From Evtepia sp. (GTDB taxonomy: Bacteria; Bacillota; Clostridia; Oscillospirales; Oscillospiraceae), in the NCBI GenBank assembly GCA_020025735.1, contig JAHHRP010000078.1, positions 1 through 8,894 on the forward strand: a stretch of DNA of 8,894 nt, given 5' to 3'. Made by a program: the position numbers and the translations under genes. This document shows, in pieces, positions 1 through 6,413 of the stretch. Within the stretch, counting starts at the first letter, position 1. Each line of letters opens with the position of its first letter. Under the pieces are notes generated by a model. It saw nothing but the letters and a program-made list of their open reading frames with translations. It was not told where the DNA came from and ran no database searches.

Positions 1-985
1 ATTCTAATTCCGCAGGGAGGTCTTGCAGCGCAATACGGCCATGGAGACTCTCTGCTGTCTTGACGCTTCGGATAATTGCTTCCTCTACCGCACGAGCTGC
101 TAGGATGCCCACAGCATCTGGGTCAGCCTGAACTGTACCGTGACACATAGCAAACAGGCTGTCACCATCAAAGGTTGCATTGGCAGGACGGATTGCACGG
201 GCGACGCCATTCTGCGCTACAGCAGCCAGCTTTGTCGCCTGCGCCTTGGTCATGGCTGCGTTGGTAATCACGCAGCCGATCACGGTATTCTCCCCTACGA
301 GCTTACCGCTGAAAATATCCCGCTGACGCTGGCTGTGGGATATGAGCCATTCCTCTGTGTTTGCAAACGCCATGCCGTCATCAGTCCGGGCACCAGCAAT
401 GATTTTTCCATGTTCTAAAACATCACCCATGGCATTGCAGGCTACCACAGCGCCCACCATCAGCTCACCTTGCTGAAAGGCACAAGCACCGATGCCGCCC
501 TTCATCGCAAACTGAGGGCCACGGATCTTCCCCACAGAGCAGCCAGTTCCTGCCCCAAAGTTTCCCTCCTGAAACGGTCCGCCTTTCAGCGCAGCTTCAC
601 AGGCAGCACGGCCCATGGCACCGTCAGGCCGGACATCCATCGCCCCAAACTTCAGGTCGAAGAGCACAGCGGCACAGACGTTGGGAACCACTGTTACCAT
701 CACGTCCCGGCCAATGCCCACCTCCTCCAGCCTGTTCATGACACCGCCAGCGGCATCCAATCCGAAAGCGCTTCCACCAGTGAGAACCACTGCATGGACC
801 ACCTCTCGATTACACACTGGATTCAGGGCATCGGTATCCCGCGTACCGGGAGATCCGCCGCGTACATCCACACCAGTAACCGCTCCCTCCGGACATAGAA
901 TCACTGTACAGCCAGTTCCAGAAGTTAGGTCCTGCACTTGGCCAAAGGAAAAGCCGGGGACCTCATGTAGTTCAATTCTTTCCAT
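1..985 (-). CDS. P1-family (S58, DmpA/NylC-like) N-terminal-nucleophile peptidase, C-terminus cut by window edge
   Basis: 328 residues are visible and the frame is still open at the left edge, so the C-terminus is missing. The fold family is the DmpA/BapA/NylC group of self-processing aminopeptidases and amide hydrolases (MEROPS S58); members of this group cleave N-terminal residues or small amides. Family-like segments seen: an N-terminal GFSFGQVQD stretch, VDVRGGSPGTRDTD at about residues 39-52, the glycine-rich VLTGGSAFGLDAAGG at 67-81, GNFGAGTGCSVGK at 141-153, and NTVIGCVITNAAMTK at 233-247. By analogy with NylC (Asn-Thr cleavage) and DmpA (Gly-Ser), Asn233-Thr234 is the likely self-cleavage site and Thr234 the nucleophile. 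There is no signal peptide, so it is probably cytoplasmic. The ATG at 985 is preceded by an AGAGGA ribosome site. It lies 59 bases after murC on the same strand with no terminator seen between them, so co-transcription is likely. The substrate is unknown. Confidence 0.9.
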   Translation of the reverse strand, partial: MERIELHEVPGFSFGQVQDLTSGTGCTVILCPEGAVTGVDVRGGSPGTRDTDALNPVCNREVVHAVVLTGGSAFGLDAAGGVMNRLEEVGIGRDVMVTVVPNVCAAVLFDLKFGAMDVRPDGAMGRAACEAALKGGPFQEGNFGAGTGCSVGKIRGPQFAMKGGIGACAFQQGELMVGAVVACNAMGDVLEHGKIIAGARTDDGMAFANTEEWLISHSQRQRDIFSGKLVGENTVIGCVITNAAMTKAQATKLAAVAQNGVARAIRPANATFDGDSLFAMCHGTVQADPDAVGILAARAVEEAIIRSVKTAESLHGRIALQDLPAELE

Positions 986-1044
986 TGTTCCTCTTTTTCA
1001 AACCAATGCATGCACAAAAATCAGTTCACGAAGAAATTTGTCGC

Positions 1045-2430
1045 TTAGAGCGTCCTATTCTGCCCCCGTCGGACCAGTTCCTCTCCTACGGTATAAATAT
1101 CACCAGCCCCTACGGTGAGGATCAAATCCCCTGGCTGCGCCAAATCATAGAGCCGATCTGTCAGTTCTGCAAAGTTTTTCGCCGCGTGGGCACCAGGCAC
1201 AGCATTTGCCAAGTCCTGAGAAGAAATACCTACTTCATTTTTCTCCCTGGCAGCAAAGATCTCTGCCAAATAGAGGATGTCTGCATGTTGAAGCACCTCT
1301 GCAAACTCGGAGAACAGCGCCTTGGTGCGTGTATATGTGTGGGGCTGGAAGGCACAGATCACCCGCGCATAGCCAAGGCTGGCGGCTGTGTCCAGCAGCG
1401 CCTTCAACTCGCCTGGATGGTGCGCATAGTCATCATAGACCACAGCACCTTTGACCTCTCCCTTATATTCAAATCGCCGTCCGGCGCCTCGGAAATCCTG
1501 CAATCCCTGTGCAATGGCTTGACCGGGCAAGCCCAACACCAAAGCGGAAGCTGCGGCGGCAATGGCGTTTTTTACATTATGTTCCCCGGGGACCTGAAGC
1601 GTGACATGAATTGTAGGCTTGCCATTCCAAACCACATCAAAGGAAGGAAAGCCGTGGTCCCAAGTGAGGTTTTCACTATGGAAATCCCCTTTCGACAGGC
1701 CAAAGGTCAAAACGCCCTCTTTGCCTGCCAGTGCATCCATGGTGTTCTTGTCCTCTCCATTGGCCAGGACTGTGCCGCCAGGTGGGACGAGATCTGCAAA
1801 AGCCCGGAAAGAATGTTCCACATCTTCCAAGTCTTTAAAAAAGTCTAGGTGGTCAGCCTCGATGTTCAAAATAACCGCTACTGTGGGATAGAATGACAGG
1901 AAAGAGTTGCAGTATTCACAGGACTCTAAAATGATCGTCTTCCCCTTCCCAACGCGATGTCCGGTGCCAAGGATTGGTAATGTGCCACCGATCATTACTG
2001 TGGGGTCTACCCGGGCTGCCATGGCGATGTGGGTACACATTGAAGTTGTCGTTGTCTTTCCGTGGGTACCAGAAATGCATAGGGCGTTCTGATACCGGCG
2101 CATAATAGAACCCCAGGCTTGCGCCCGCTCAAAGACAGGGATACCTAGCGCATGTGCGGCGGCAATCTCTGGGTTGCTGTCGTGAACAGCAGCGGTACGG
2201 ATCACCAGATCTTTCCCCTCCACACTCTCCGACAGATGGCCAATGACCACAGGGATCCCCAAAGATCGGAGGTGCTCCACTGCCTGACTCTCTTTCATGT
2301 CCGAACCAGAGATCACAAGGCCCTCTCCTTGCAAGACCTCTGCCAACGGGGACATAGACACACCGCCAATCCCCACCAAATGCGCCTTTTTTCCAGGCAC
2401 GATATACTCATGGATTCGATCGATTCCCAT
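1045..2430 (-). CDS. murC: UDP-N-acetylmuramate--L-alanine ligase
   Basis: 461 residues, within the usual MurC range. The enzyme joins L-alanine to UDP-MurNAc using ATP, the first peptide-adding step of cytoplasmic peptidoglycan precursor synthesis. The N-terminal UDP-binding segment HLVGIGGVSMSPLA lies at residues 17-30; the ATP loop ISGTHGKTTTTSMC at 119-132; ILNIEADHLDFF at 187-198; PGEHNVKNAIAA at 281-292; the C-terminal domain motif VVYDDYAHHPGELKALL at 330-346; and FQPHTYTRTK at 361-370. The segment after the central domain reads ESCEYCNSFLSFYP where E. coli-type MurC has an ADESD-type motif; I recall similar CEY forms in other Clostridia, so I take this as a lineage variant. The start at 2430 has an AAAAGGTG ribosome site at 2441-2448. 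The gene is divergent from the phosphopantetheinyl transferase and is followed by the P1 peptidase. No other mur or ddl gene is in view. Confidence 0.97.
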   Translation of the reverse strand: MGIDRIHEYIVPGKKAHLVGIGGVSMSPLAEVLQGEGLVISGSDMKESQAVEHLRSLGIPVVIGHLSESVEGKDLVIRTAAVHDSNPEIAAAHALGIPVFERAQAWGSIMRRYQNALCISGTHGKTTTTSMCTHIAMAARVDPTVMIGGTLPILGTGHRVGKGKTIILESCEYCNSFLSFYPTVAVILNIEADHLDFFKDLEDVEHSFRAFADLVPPGGTVLANGEDKNTMDALAGKEGVLTFGLSKGDFHSENLTWDHGFPSFDVVWNGKPTIHVTLQVPGEHNVKNAIAAAASALVLGLPGQAIAQGLQDFRGAGRRFEYKGEVKGAVVYDDYAHHPGELKALLDTAASLGYARVICAFQPHTYTRTKALFSEFAEVLQHADILYLAEIFAAREKNEVGISSQDLANAVPGAHAAKNFAELTDRLYDLAQPGDLILTVGAGDIYTVGEELVRRGQNRTL

Positions 2431-2434
2431 TGGG

Positions 2435-2463
2435 TTTACACACCTTTTCCCTTCCGCTATAAT
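2435..2463 (+). promoter_or_regulatory. Candidate sigma-A promoter (distal) for transferase/glycosylase genes
   Basis: TTTACA at 2435-2440 and a perfect TATAAT at 2458-2463 are separated by 17 bases, which gives 11 of 12 consensus positions at optimal spacing. A transcript would start near 2470 and run antisense to nothing in murC itself, although the promoter overlaps the murC ribosome site (2441-2448). It sits immediately before the 2473-2495 hairpin/T-run, so output from this promoter could be attenuated. It could also be a chance match in an AT-rich gap. Confidence 0.5.
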
Positions 2464-2472
2464 ATAACTGGA

Positions 2473-2495
2473 CGCGGCAAAAACCGCGGGTTTTT
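2473..2495. repeat. Small palindrome/hairpin with T-run in the murC/transferase divergent region
   Basis: Two alternative inverted repeats overlap here. CGCGG (2473-2477) pairs with CCGCG (2484-2488) around a CAAAAA loop and is followed by GGTTTTT. AAAAACC (2479-2485) pairs with GGTTTTT (2489-2495) around a GCG spacer. It lies just after the start point expected for the upstream plus promoter and inside the predicted murC leader. It could be a weak attenuator on the plus strand or a protein-binding palindrome. The symmetry is seen directly; the function is inference. Confidence 0.4.
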
Positions 2496-2496
2496 C

Positions 2497-2526
2497 TTGA
2501 AGAATACATCGGTCAATTATTATAAT
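2497..2526 (+). promoter_or_regulatory. Candidate sigma-A promoter (proximal) for transferase/glycosylase genes
   Basis: TTGAAG at 2497-2502 and TATAAT at 2521-2526 are separated by 18 bases. The start point would be near 2533, giving a leader of about 80 bases before the GTG at 2614. Its -10 box shares bases with the -10 box of the predicted murC promoter on the other strand, so the two promoters may compete. Confidence 0.5.
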
Positions 2527-2548
2527 CCAATTCCCCTGAGATTGGCAA
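2519..2548 (-). promoter_or_regulatory. Candidate murC promoter
   Basis: Read on the minus strand, TTGCCA (2548-2543) and TATAAT (2524-2519) are separated by 18 bases. The start point would be near 2512, leaving a murC leader of about 80 bases that includes the 2473-2495 palindrome. The -10 overlaps that of the opposing plus-strand promoter. The call rests on consensus matching only. Confidence 0.45.
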
Positions 2549-2598
2549 GTATTTCCGACACCTTTTCCCTGTTTCTTCGGGAAAATTTCCGATCAGAA

Positions 2599-2604
2599 AG
2601 GAGG
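2599..2604 (+). promoter_or_regulatory. Ribosome binding site fixing the GTG start of the transferase
   Basis: A perfect AGGAGG lies nine bases before the GTG at 2614. The frame is open far upstream, through the murC start region, so this site is what decides the start. No other in-frame start nearby has a comparable site. Confidence 0.8.
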
Positions 2605-2613
2605 GCGTTTCCC

Positions 2614-3111
2614 GTGAAACTATATGGTGCCTTAGAAACAACGCCGCAAGCACTATTGACCTGCGCTTTGGAAACTGCCTACCAGATCTCTCCTCTGCCT
2701 TGCATTGCCAGAACTTCTTTGGGCAAACCATACCTGTCTGCACACCCAGATATTCACATAAACTGGAGCCACAGCGGTGCTTTTGTTCTCTGTGCTCTCT
2801 CTGAAAAACCAATTGGTGTGGACATCGAGATGATCCGTCCCAGAGGAAAGGCACTCCCTCGGTATGCGCTGACACCAGAGGAATATGCTGTTTTTCTAGA
2901 TTCTGGGGGGGATTGGCCAAGCTTTTATACCCTTTGGACCAGAAAGGAAGCATGGTGTAAATATACCGGAGATGGTCTGCGACGTCGTTGGGGGGAAACC
3001 CCACCCACTAAGGGCCTATTTTTTCGCACTTACGCTGGGGAGTGCTGGCGGGCCACAGTATGTGGAGAGGAAACACCGCCGGAAAAAATTTGCTGGATGG
3101 AGGTACCATGA
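2614..3111 (+). CDS. Short Sfp-type 4'-phosphopantetheinyl transferase
   Basis: 165 residues from a GTG start. This superfamily moves the phosphopantetheine arm of coenzyme A onto a serine of acyl or peptidyl carrier proteins. Motifs seen: GKPYL at residues 37-41, INWSHSGAFVLCALS at 49-63, IGVDIE at 67-72 (D70 and E72 expected to bind magnesium), and WTRKEAWCKYTGDGL at 108-122 (E112 third acidic ligand, K116 catalytic lysine). At 165 residues it is longer than AcpS (about 120) and shorter than Sfp (about 225); the N-terminal part before GKPYL is short, about 36 residues. The carrier target cannot be told, since no fatty acid, polyketide or peptide synthetase gene is in view. Its stop overlaps the start of the glycosylase by four bases (ATGA), so translation is probably coupled. 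Confidence 0.93.
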   Translation: MKLYGALETTPQALLTCALETAYQISPLPCIARTSLGKPYLSAHPDIHINWSHSGAFVLCALSEKPIGVDIEMIRPRGKALPRYALTPEEYAVFLDSGGDWPSFYTLWTRKEAWCKYTGDGLRRRWGETPPTKGLFFRTYAGECWRATVCGEETPPEKICWMEVP

Positions 3112-3728
3112 AACTGACACAAGATTTTTATGATCGAGACACTCGTCAGGTTGCCCGGGACTTGTTGGGGAAATACCTCGTGCGGGTGAAAGACGGCTTG
3201 CCTCTGGCTGTGCGTATCAGTGAAACCGAAGCGTACATTGGCCGGATGGATAAAGCCTGTCATGCTTACAATTATCGTCGGACTGCCCGAACAGAAACAT
3301 TGTTCGCCTCACCAGGGACCGCCTACATTTATTTTATTTATGGTATGTACCACTGCTTGAACTTTGTGACAGAGTCGGCGGGAGAACCCTGTGCCGTTCT
3401 CCTTCGGGGCGGACTGTCTAGGGCACATAGCGAAGCGCTGGCCTTGAATCGATACGGTAAGGCTTGGGCAGAGCTAAGTTCCTATCAGCAGAAAAATTTT
3501 CTCAATGGCCCAGGGAAACTTTGCCAGGCGCTCTGCCTTACCAGAGCAGAGAATGGAATCTCTTTGCTGGGAGAGGAACTTTTCCTCTGCGACCGACTGG
3601 AAGACATCGGCCTAAGTACCCCAGCGGATGATCTTTCACCCTTTTCTATCCTCACAGGCCCCAGAGTAGGTATTGCATACGCTCAAGAGGCCGTTTCTTT
3701 CCCTTGGCGATATCGTATAAGCCCGTGA
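3108..3728 (+). CDS. 3-methyladenine DNA glycosylase, AAG/MPG family
   Basis: 206 residues, normal for bacterial members of the AAG (MPG) family. It removes alkylated or deaminated purines such as 3-methyladenine and hypoxanthine from DNA, starting base-excision repair. Key positions matched by eye to human AAG: the ETEAY motif at residues 39-43 (E41 as catalytic glutamate, Y43 stacking), H52, Y75 and Y78 in TAYIYFIYGMY (Y78 as the intercalating tyrosine), N85, and R100 in AVLLRGG. Further family motifs are NGPGKLCQAL (133-142), GPRVGIAYA (184-192) and the terminal PWRY. The ATG at 3108 is chosen over longer in-frame starts because GGAGG ends four bases before it, it overlaps the upstream stop, and MKLTQDFYDRDT is a typical N-terminus. 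The stop codon lies inside the following terminator stem. Confidence 0.96.
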   Translation: MKLTQDFYDRDTRQVARDLLGKYLVRVKDGLPLAVRISETEAYIGRMDKACHAYNYRRTARTETLFASPGTAYIYFIYGMYHCLNFVTESAGEPCAVLLRGGLSRAHSEALALNRYGKAWAELSSYQQKNFLNGPGKLCQALCLTRAENGISLLGEELFLCDRLEDIGLSTPADDLSPFSILTGPRVGIAYAQEAVSFPWRYRISP

Positions 3729-3756
3729 CGGCATTTTCGTCACGGGCTCTTTCTCT
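3720..3756 (+). terminator. Rho-independent terminator of the transferase-glycosylase unit
   Basis: AGCCCGTGACG (3720-3730) pairs perfectly over 11 bp with CGTCACGGGCT (3738-3748) around a GCATTTT loop, followed by the pyrimidine-rich CTTTCTCT. The glycosylase TGA (3726-3728) is inside the left arm. The helicase gene on the other strand ends at 3783 and would also read into this hairpin, but the tract after it on that strand (TTATACGATAT) is a poor U-run, so termination that way is less certain. Confidence 0.88.
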
Positions 3757-3782
3757 GTCTGTTAACGCAGCATAGCAGATGC

Positions 3783-6230
3783 TCACAATTTTACCATGAA
3801 CTGCGCTGCGGCCTTTAACATCATGCGCTTGGTGCCGATGTTGTCGAAGGCCACCTCAAGCAGTGCATCGCCTCCCATAGGTTGGACCGATAGAACCATA
3901 CCAGTACCGAACGCGGAGTGTCGGACCATTTCTCCCTTTTGCAGCTGTGGAAGGGGCTGCGCCTTGGGTGCAGGTTTTCGATAAGCCGCCGGTGCGGCGC
4001 GGGTCCCTGTGGGACGAGCACCCTGGGGGTTGGATTCTGCGCGTGGCATCTGAGAGATCCTTTCCTCCGTAGACCAGTCGTTATTTTGGACTCTCTCTCG
4101 ATAAGATGGCTGGATTTTCCCGCTGGACCGCATCCGTTCCTCCGGGATCTCTTGGACAAACCGGGAAGGCAAATTGGCAGAGGTTCTGCCAAAGAGCATC
4201 CGCTGGGAAGCACAGGTGAGATAGAGGCGCTCCTTGGCCCTGGTGAGGGCCACATAACACAGACGGCGCTCTTCTTCCAACTCTTCCTCCTCGCCGATGG
4301 CCCGGTAGCCAGGGAAAACACCTTCTTCTAAGCCAATGGTAAAGACCACAGGAAATTCCAGTCCCTTGGCAGCGTGCATGGTCATGAGGGTAACACAGTT
4401 GTCATCTTCCTCCACACCATCCAAATCTGTGTACAATGCCACCTCATCTAAAAATCCTCCCAGAGAAGGATCTTCTGCATTCTCCAAATAGCCACTGATC
4501 GAAGAAGCCAACTCGTGAATGTTCTCCAGACGCGACTTGCTTTCGTTGTCTTTTTTCTCCGACAGCATGGCCGCGTAGCCGCTCTCCTGAATCAGGGTCT
4601 CATAAAACTCTGGCAAGTCCACTTCTTCTGACAGCCGCTGCATGGACTGGATCAGAACAACAAACTTTTGGAACTTGGGGGCTGCCTTTTTTAGATCTGG
4701 GATCTGATCGGCATGAACCAAAACATCCCACAAAGCACGTCCTTCTTGCGCTGCAATGCTCCTGGCTGTTTCCATGGTCTTAGCCCCGATGCCCCGGGGG
4801 GGATTGTTCACCACCCGCAGCAGGCGCAGATCATCCTGGGGATTGTGGATGACGCAAAGATAAGAGAGCATGTCTTTGATCTCAGCTCGCTCAAAGAAGC
4901 GGAAGCCCCCCACCACCCGATACGGAATACTGTTGCTCTTCAGCGCCATTTCGATCTGGTTTGACAGGGCATTCATCCGATAGAGAACAGCACAGTCCCG
5001 CCACTTTCTTCCTTCTCCATAGGCCCGCAAAAGCTGGGTTGCAACGTACATTCCTTCCTCGCGTTCGTTGCTGGCGGTATGGAAATAGACCTTCTCCCCT
5101 TCGCCATGATCGGTCCAGAGCTTCTTCCCTTTTCGCCCACGGTTGTTCCGAATCACTGCATTGGCAGCCTCCAGAATATTCCCGGTGGAGCGGTAGTTTT
5201 GTTCCAAACGGATCACACGAGCGTTTTGATATTCCTTCTCAAAGGACAGAATGTTTTCAATGGTAGCACCCCGGAAGCGATAGATGGACTGATCGTCATC
5301 TCCCACCACACAGATATTTTTCCGTCCTCCTGCCAGCAGTGCAGCCAGGAGGTACTGCAAATGATTCGTGTCCTGATACTCATCAATGAGTACATAGTGG
5401 AATTTATTTTGATAGTACGTTCGGACTTCTTCAAACTGTTGCAGCAGCCGAACGGTGTGGAGGATGATATCATCGAAATCCAGTGCCCCAGCGCCCCACA
5501 GTTTTTTCTGATATGCCAGATAGACATTGGCGATCTTTTGCAACCGGAGATCGCCCTTTGCACGACACTGCTCCATATACTCCGGGGCCAACAGCATTTC
5601 ATCTTTTGCGCGGGAAATATAACCTAAGACAGTCCGAGGCTGGAATGCTTTGTCATCCATGTTCAGTTCCTTGAGACACTCCTTGATGACCCGGAGGGAA
5701 TCATCCGTGTCATAGATTGTAAAGGACGCAGGAAACCCTAATTTTTCAATGTCCCGACGAAGGATGCGGACACAGGCTGAATGGAAGGTTGCGGCCCAGA
5801 TATCCCGCGCCTCGGAACCAATCTTCTCTTCCAAACGCTGCTTGAGTTCCCCGGCTGCTTTGTTGGTAAAGGTAATGGCGATCACCTGCCATGGGGCAGC
5901 GGGTTCCAGCGCGCACAGAAGGGATGCTCGGCTGAACTCCTGTTCTGTGGGAGACGGATTCTTGGCATAGGCGGTCAGGAAGGCAAGATCTTCCTCTGTC
6001 ACATAATCTGCAACTTCTTTTGAGTCCGATCCCCGACCATAGCGCAGGAGGTTGGCAATGCGGTTAATAAGCACCGTTGTCTTTCCACTGCCTGCACCAG
6101 CCAGCAGGAGCAGCGGACCTTCCGTGGTCAGAACACCCTCCAGCTGGCGAGGGTTCATCGCAGAGAACTCTTTGACGATGAGCTGGCGTCGCAGCGCTGC
6201 AAATTGAATCTGTTTTTCTTCAGATAGCAT
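3783..6230 (-). CDS. pcrA: UvrD/PcrA-type superfamily 1 DNA helicase
   Basis: 815 residues. It is a 3'-5' ATP-dependent helicase used in nucleotide excision repair and in clearing RecA filaments or replication conflicts. Motifs in order: the Q-motif region MNPRQLEGV (25-33), Walker A AGAGSGKTT (44-52), motif Ia AITFTNKAAGELK (118-130), TFHSACVRIL (148-157), Walker B LIDEYQDTN (281-289), VGDDDQSIYRFRGA (309-322), EQNYRST (343-349), VTLMTMHAAKGLEF (613-626) and VALTRAKERLYL (660-671). A polar linker rich in Pro and Ala (about 700-762) precedes a KOW/Tudor-like C-terminus with MVRHSAFGTGMVL (768-780), typical of PcrA. It is longer than Bacillus PcrA because of a roughly 24-residue N-terminal extension and about 40 extra residues between Walker A and motif Ia. 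The start at 6230 has GGTGA six bases upstream. It stands alone on its strand. Confidence 0.96.
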   Translation of the reverse strand: MLSEEKQIQFAALRRQLIVKEFSAMNPRQLEGVLTTEGPLLLLAGAGSGKTTVLINRIANLLRYGRGSDSKEVADYVTEEDLAFLTAYAKNPSPTEQEFSRASLLCALEPAAPWQVIAITFTNKAAGELKQRLEEKIGSEARDIWAATFHSACVRILRRDIEKLGFPASFTIYDTDDSLRVIKECLKELNMDDKAFQPRTVLGYISRAKDEMLLAPEYMEQCRAKGDLRLQKIANVYLAYQKKLWGAGALDFDDIILHTVRLLQQFEEVRTYYQNKFHYVLIDEYQDTNHLQYLLAALLAGGRKNICVVGDDDQSIYRFRGATIENILSFEKEYQNARVIRLEQNYRSTGNILEAANAVIRNNRGRKGKKLWTDHGEGEKVYFHTASNEREEGMYVATQLLRAYGEGRKWRDCAVLYRMNALSNQIEMALKSNSIPYRVVGGFRFFERAEIKDMLSYLCVIHNPQDDLRLLRVVNNPPRGIGAKTMETARSIAAQEGRALWDVLVHADQIPDLKKAAPKFQKFVVLIQSMQRLSEEVDLPEFYETLIQESGYAAMLSEKKDNESKSRLENIHELASSISGYLENAEDPSLGGFLDEVALYTDLDGVEEDDNCVTLMTMHAAKGLEFPVVFTIGLEEGVFPGYRAIGEEEELEEERRLCYVALTRAKERLYLTCASQRMLFGRTSANLPSRFVQEIPEERMRSSGKIQPSYRERVQNNDWSTEERISQMPRAESNPQGARPTGTRAAPAAYRKPAPKAQPLPQLQKGEMVRHSAFGTGMVLSVQPMGGDALLEVAFDNIGTKRMMLKAAAQFMVKL

Positions 6231-6269
6231 AATGGTTCACCGTATCTTTCCCTCATTTCAATGGGCATC

Positions 6270-6298
6270 ATTGTACTCCAAACCAGAAGATTTTACAA
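6270..6298 (-). promoter_or_regulatory. Candidate pcrA promoter
   Basis: On the minus strand, TTGTAA (6298-6293) and TACAAT (6275-6270) are exactly 17 bases apart, giving 9 of 12 consensus positions (TTG-A- and TA-AAT). The start point would be near 6263, about 33 bases before the pcrA ATG. I see no LexA/DinR-like (CGAACATATGTTC-type) operator over it. Confidence 0.55.
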
Positions 6299-6338
6299 CC
6301 GGGAAATCTCCTTTCCCCTTCTTCTTCGGCAAAATTTT

Positions 6339-6352
6339 GTTGCGGGAGCAAC
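6339..6352. repeat. Short inverted repeat upstream of the ABC importer promoter
   Basis: GTTGC and GCAAC are separated by GGGA, just upstream of the extended -10 element. It may be a regulator half-site pair or chance; five-base arms are weak evidence. Confidence 0.25.
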
Positions 6353-6370
6353 GTAGTTAAACGAAAAATG

Positions 6371-6379
6371 TGGTATACT
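6371..6379 (+). promoter_or_regulatory. Candidate extended -10 promoter of the ABC importer genes
   Basis: TGG followed by TATACT (6374-6379) forms an extended -10 element 34 bases before the permease ATG. No good -35 box lies at the right distance. The expected -35 zone instead overlaps a small inverted repeat, GTTGC (6339-6343) with GCAAC (6348-6352). A weak core promoter of this kind often depends on an activator, but that is inference. Confidence 0.45.
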
Positions 6380-6384
6380 GTATT

Positions 6385-6394
6385 TCAATATTGA
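6385..6394. repeat. 10-bp perfect palindrome at the predicted start point of the ABC importer transcript
   Basis: TCAATATTGA is a perfect palindrome starting about six bases after the TATACT box, which would place it over the transcription start. Operators are often placed here, but a 10-bp palindrome in AT-rich DNA can easily be chance. Confidence 0.25.
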
Positions 6395-6413
6395 TTGAGG
6401 AAAGAGGCAAACC

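Noticed and set aside
615..1118. Plus-strand open frame opposite the P1 peptidase
   Set aside because: It is antisense to a gene with clear family motifs, and its product is low-complexity and rich in Ser, Thr and Pro without a domain.
985..1848. Long plus-strand open frame opposite murC
   Set aside because: It lies antisense to a clear murC, has no recognisable domain and has no ribosome site; it is a by-product of the codon pattern on the other strand.
2152..2613. Upstream in-frame extension of the phosphopantetheinyl transferase
   Set aside because: The extension runs antisense through the murC start and has no family similarity, while a perfect AGGAGG precedes the GTG at 2614.
6231..6300. 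LexA/DinR box controlling pcrA
   Set aside because: No GAAC-N4-GTTC-like dyad is visible over the promoter or leader.
6231..6413. TPP riboswitch upstream of the importer genes (which could have marked a thiamine-precursor ThiXY system)
   Set aside because: No CTGAGA-type thi box or matching second helix is seen, and the leader after the predicted start is only about 30 bases.
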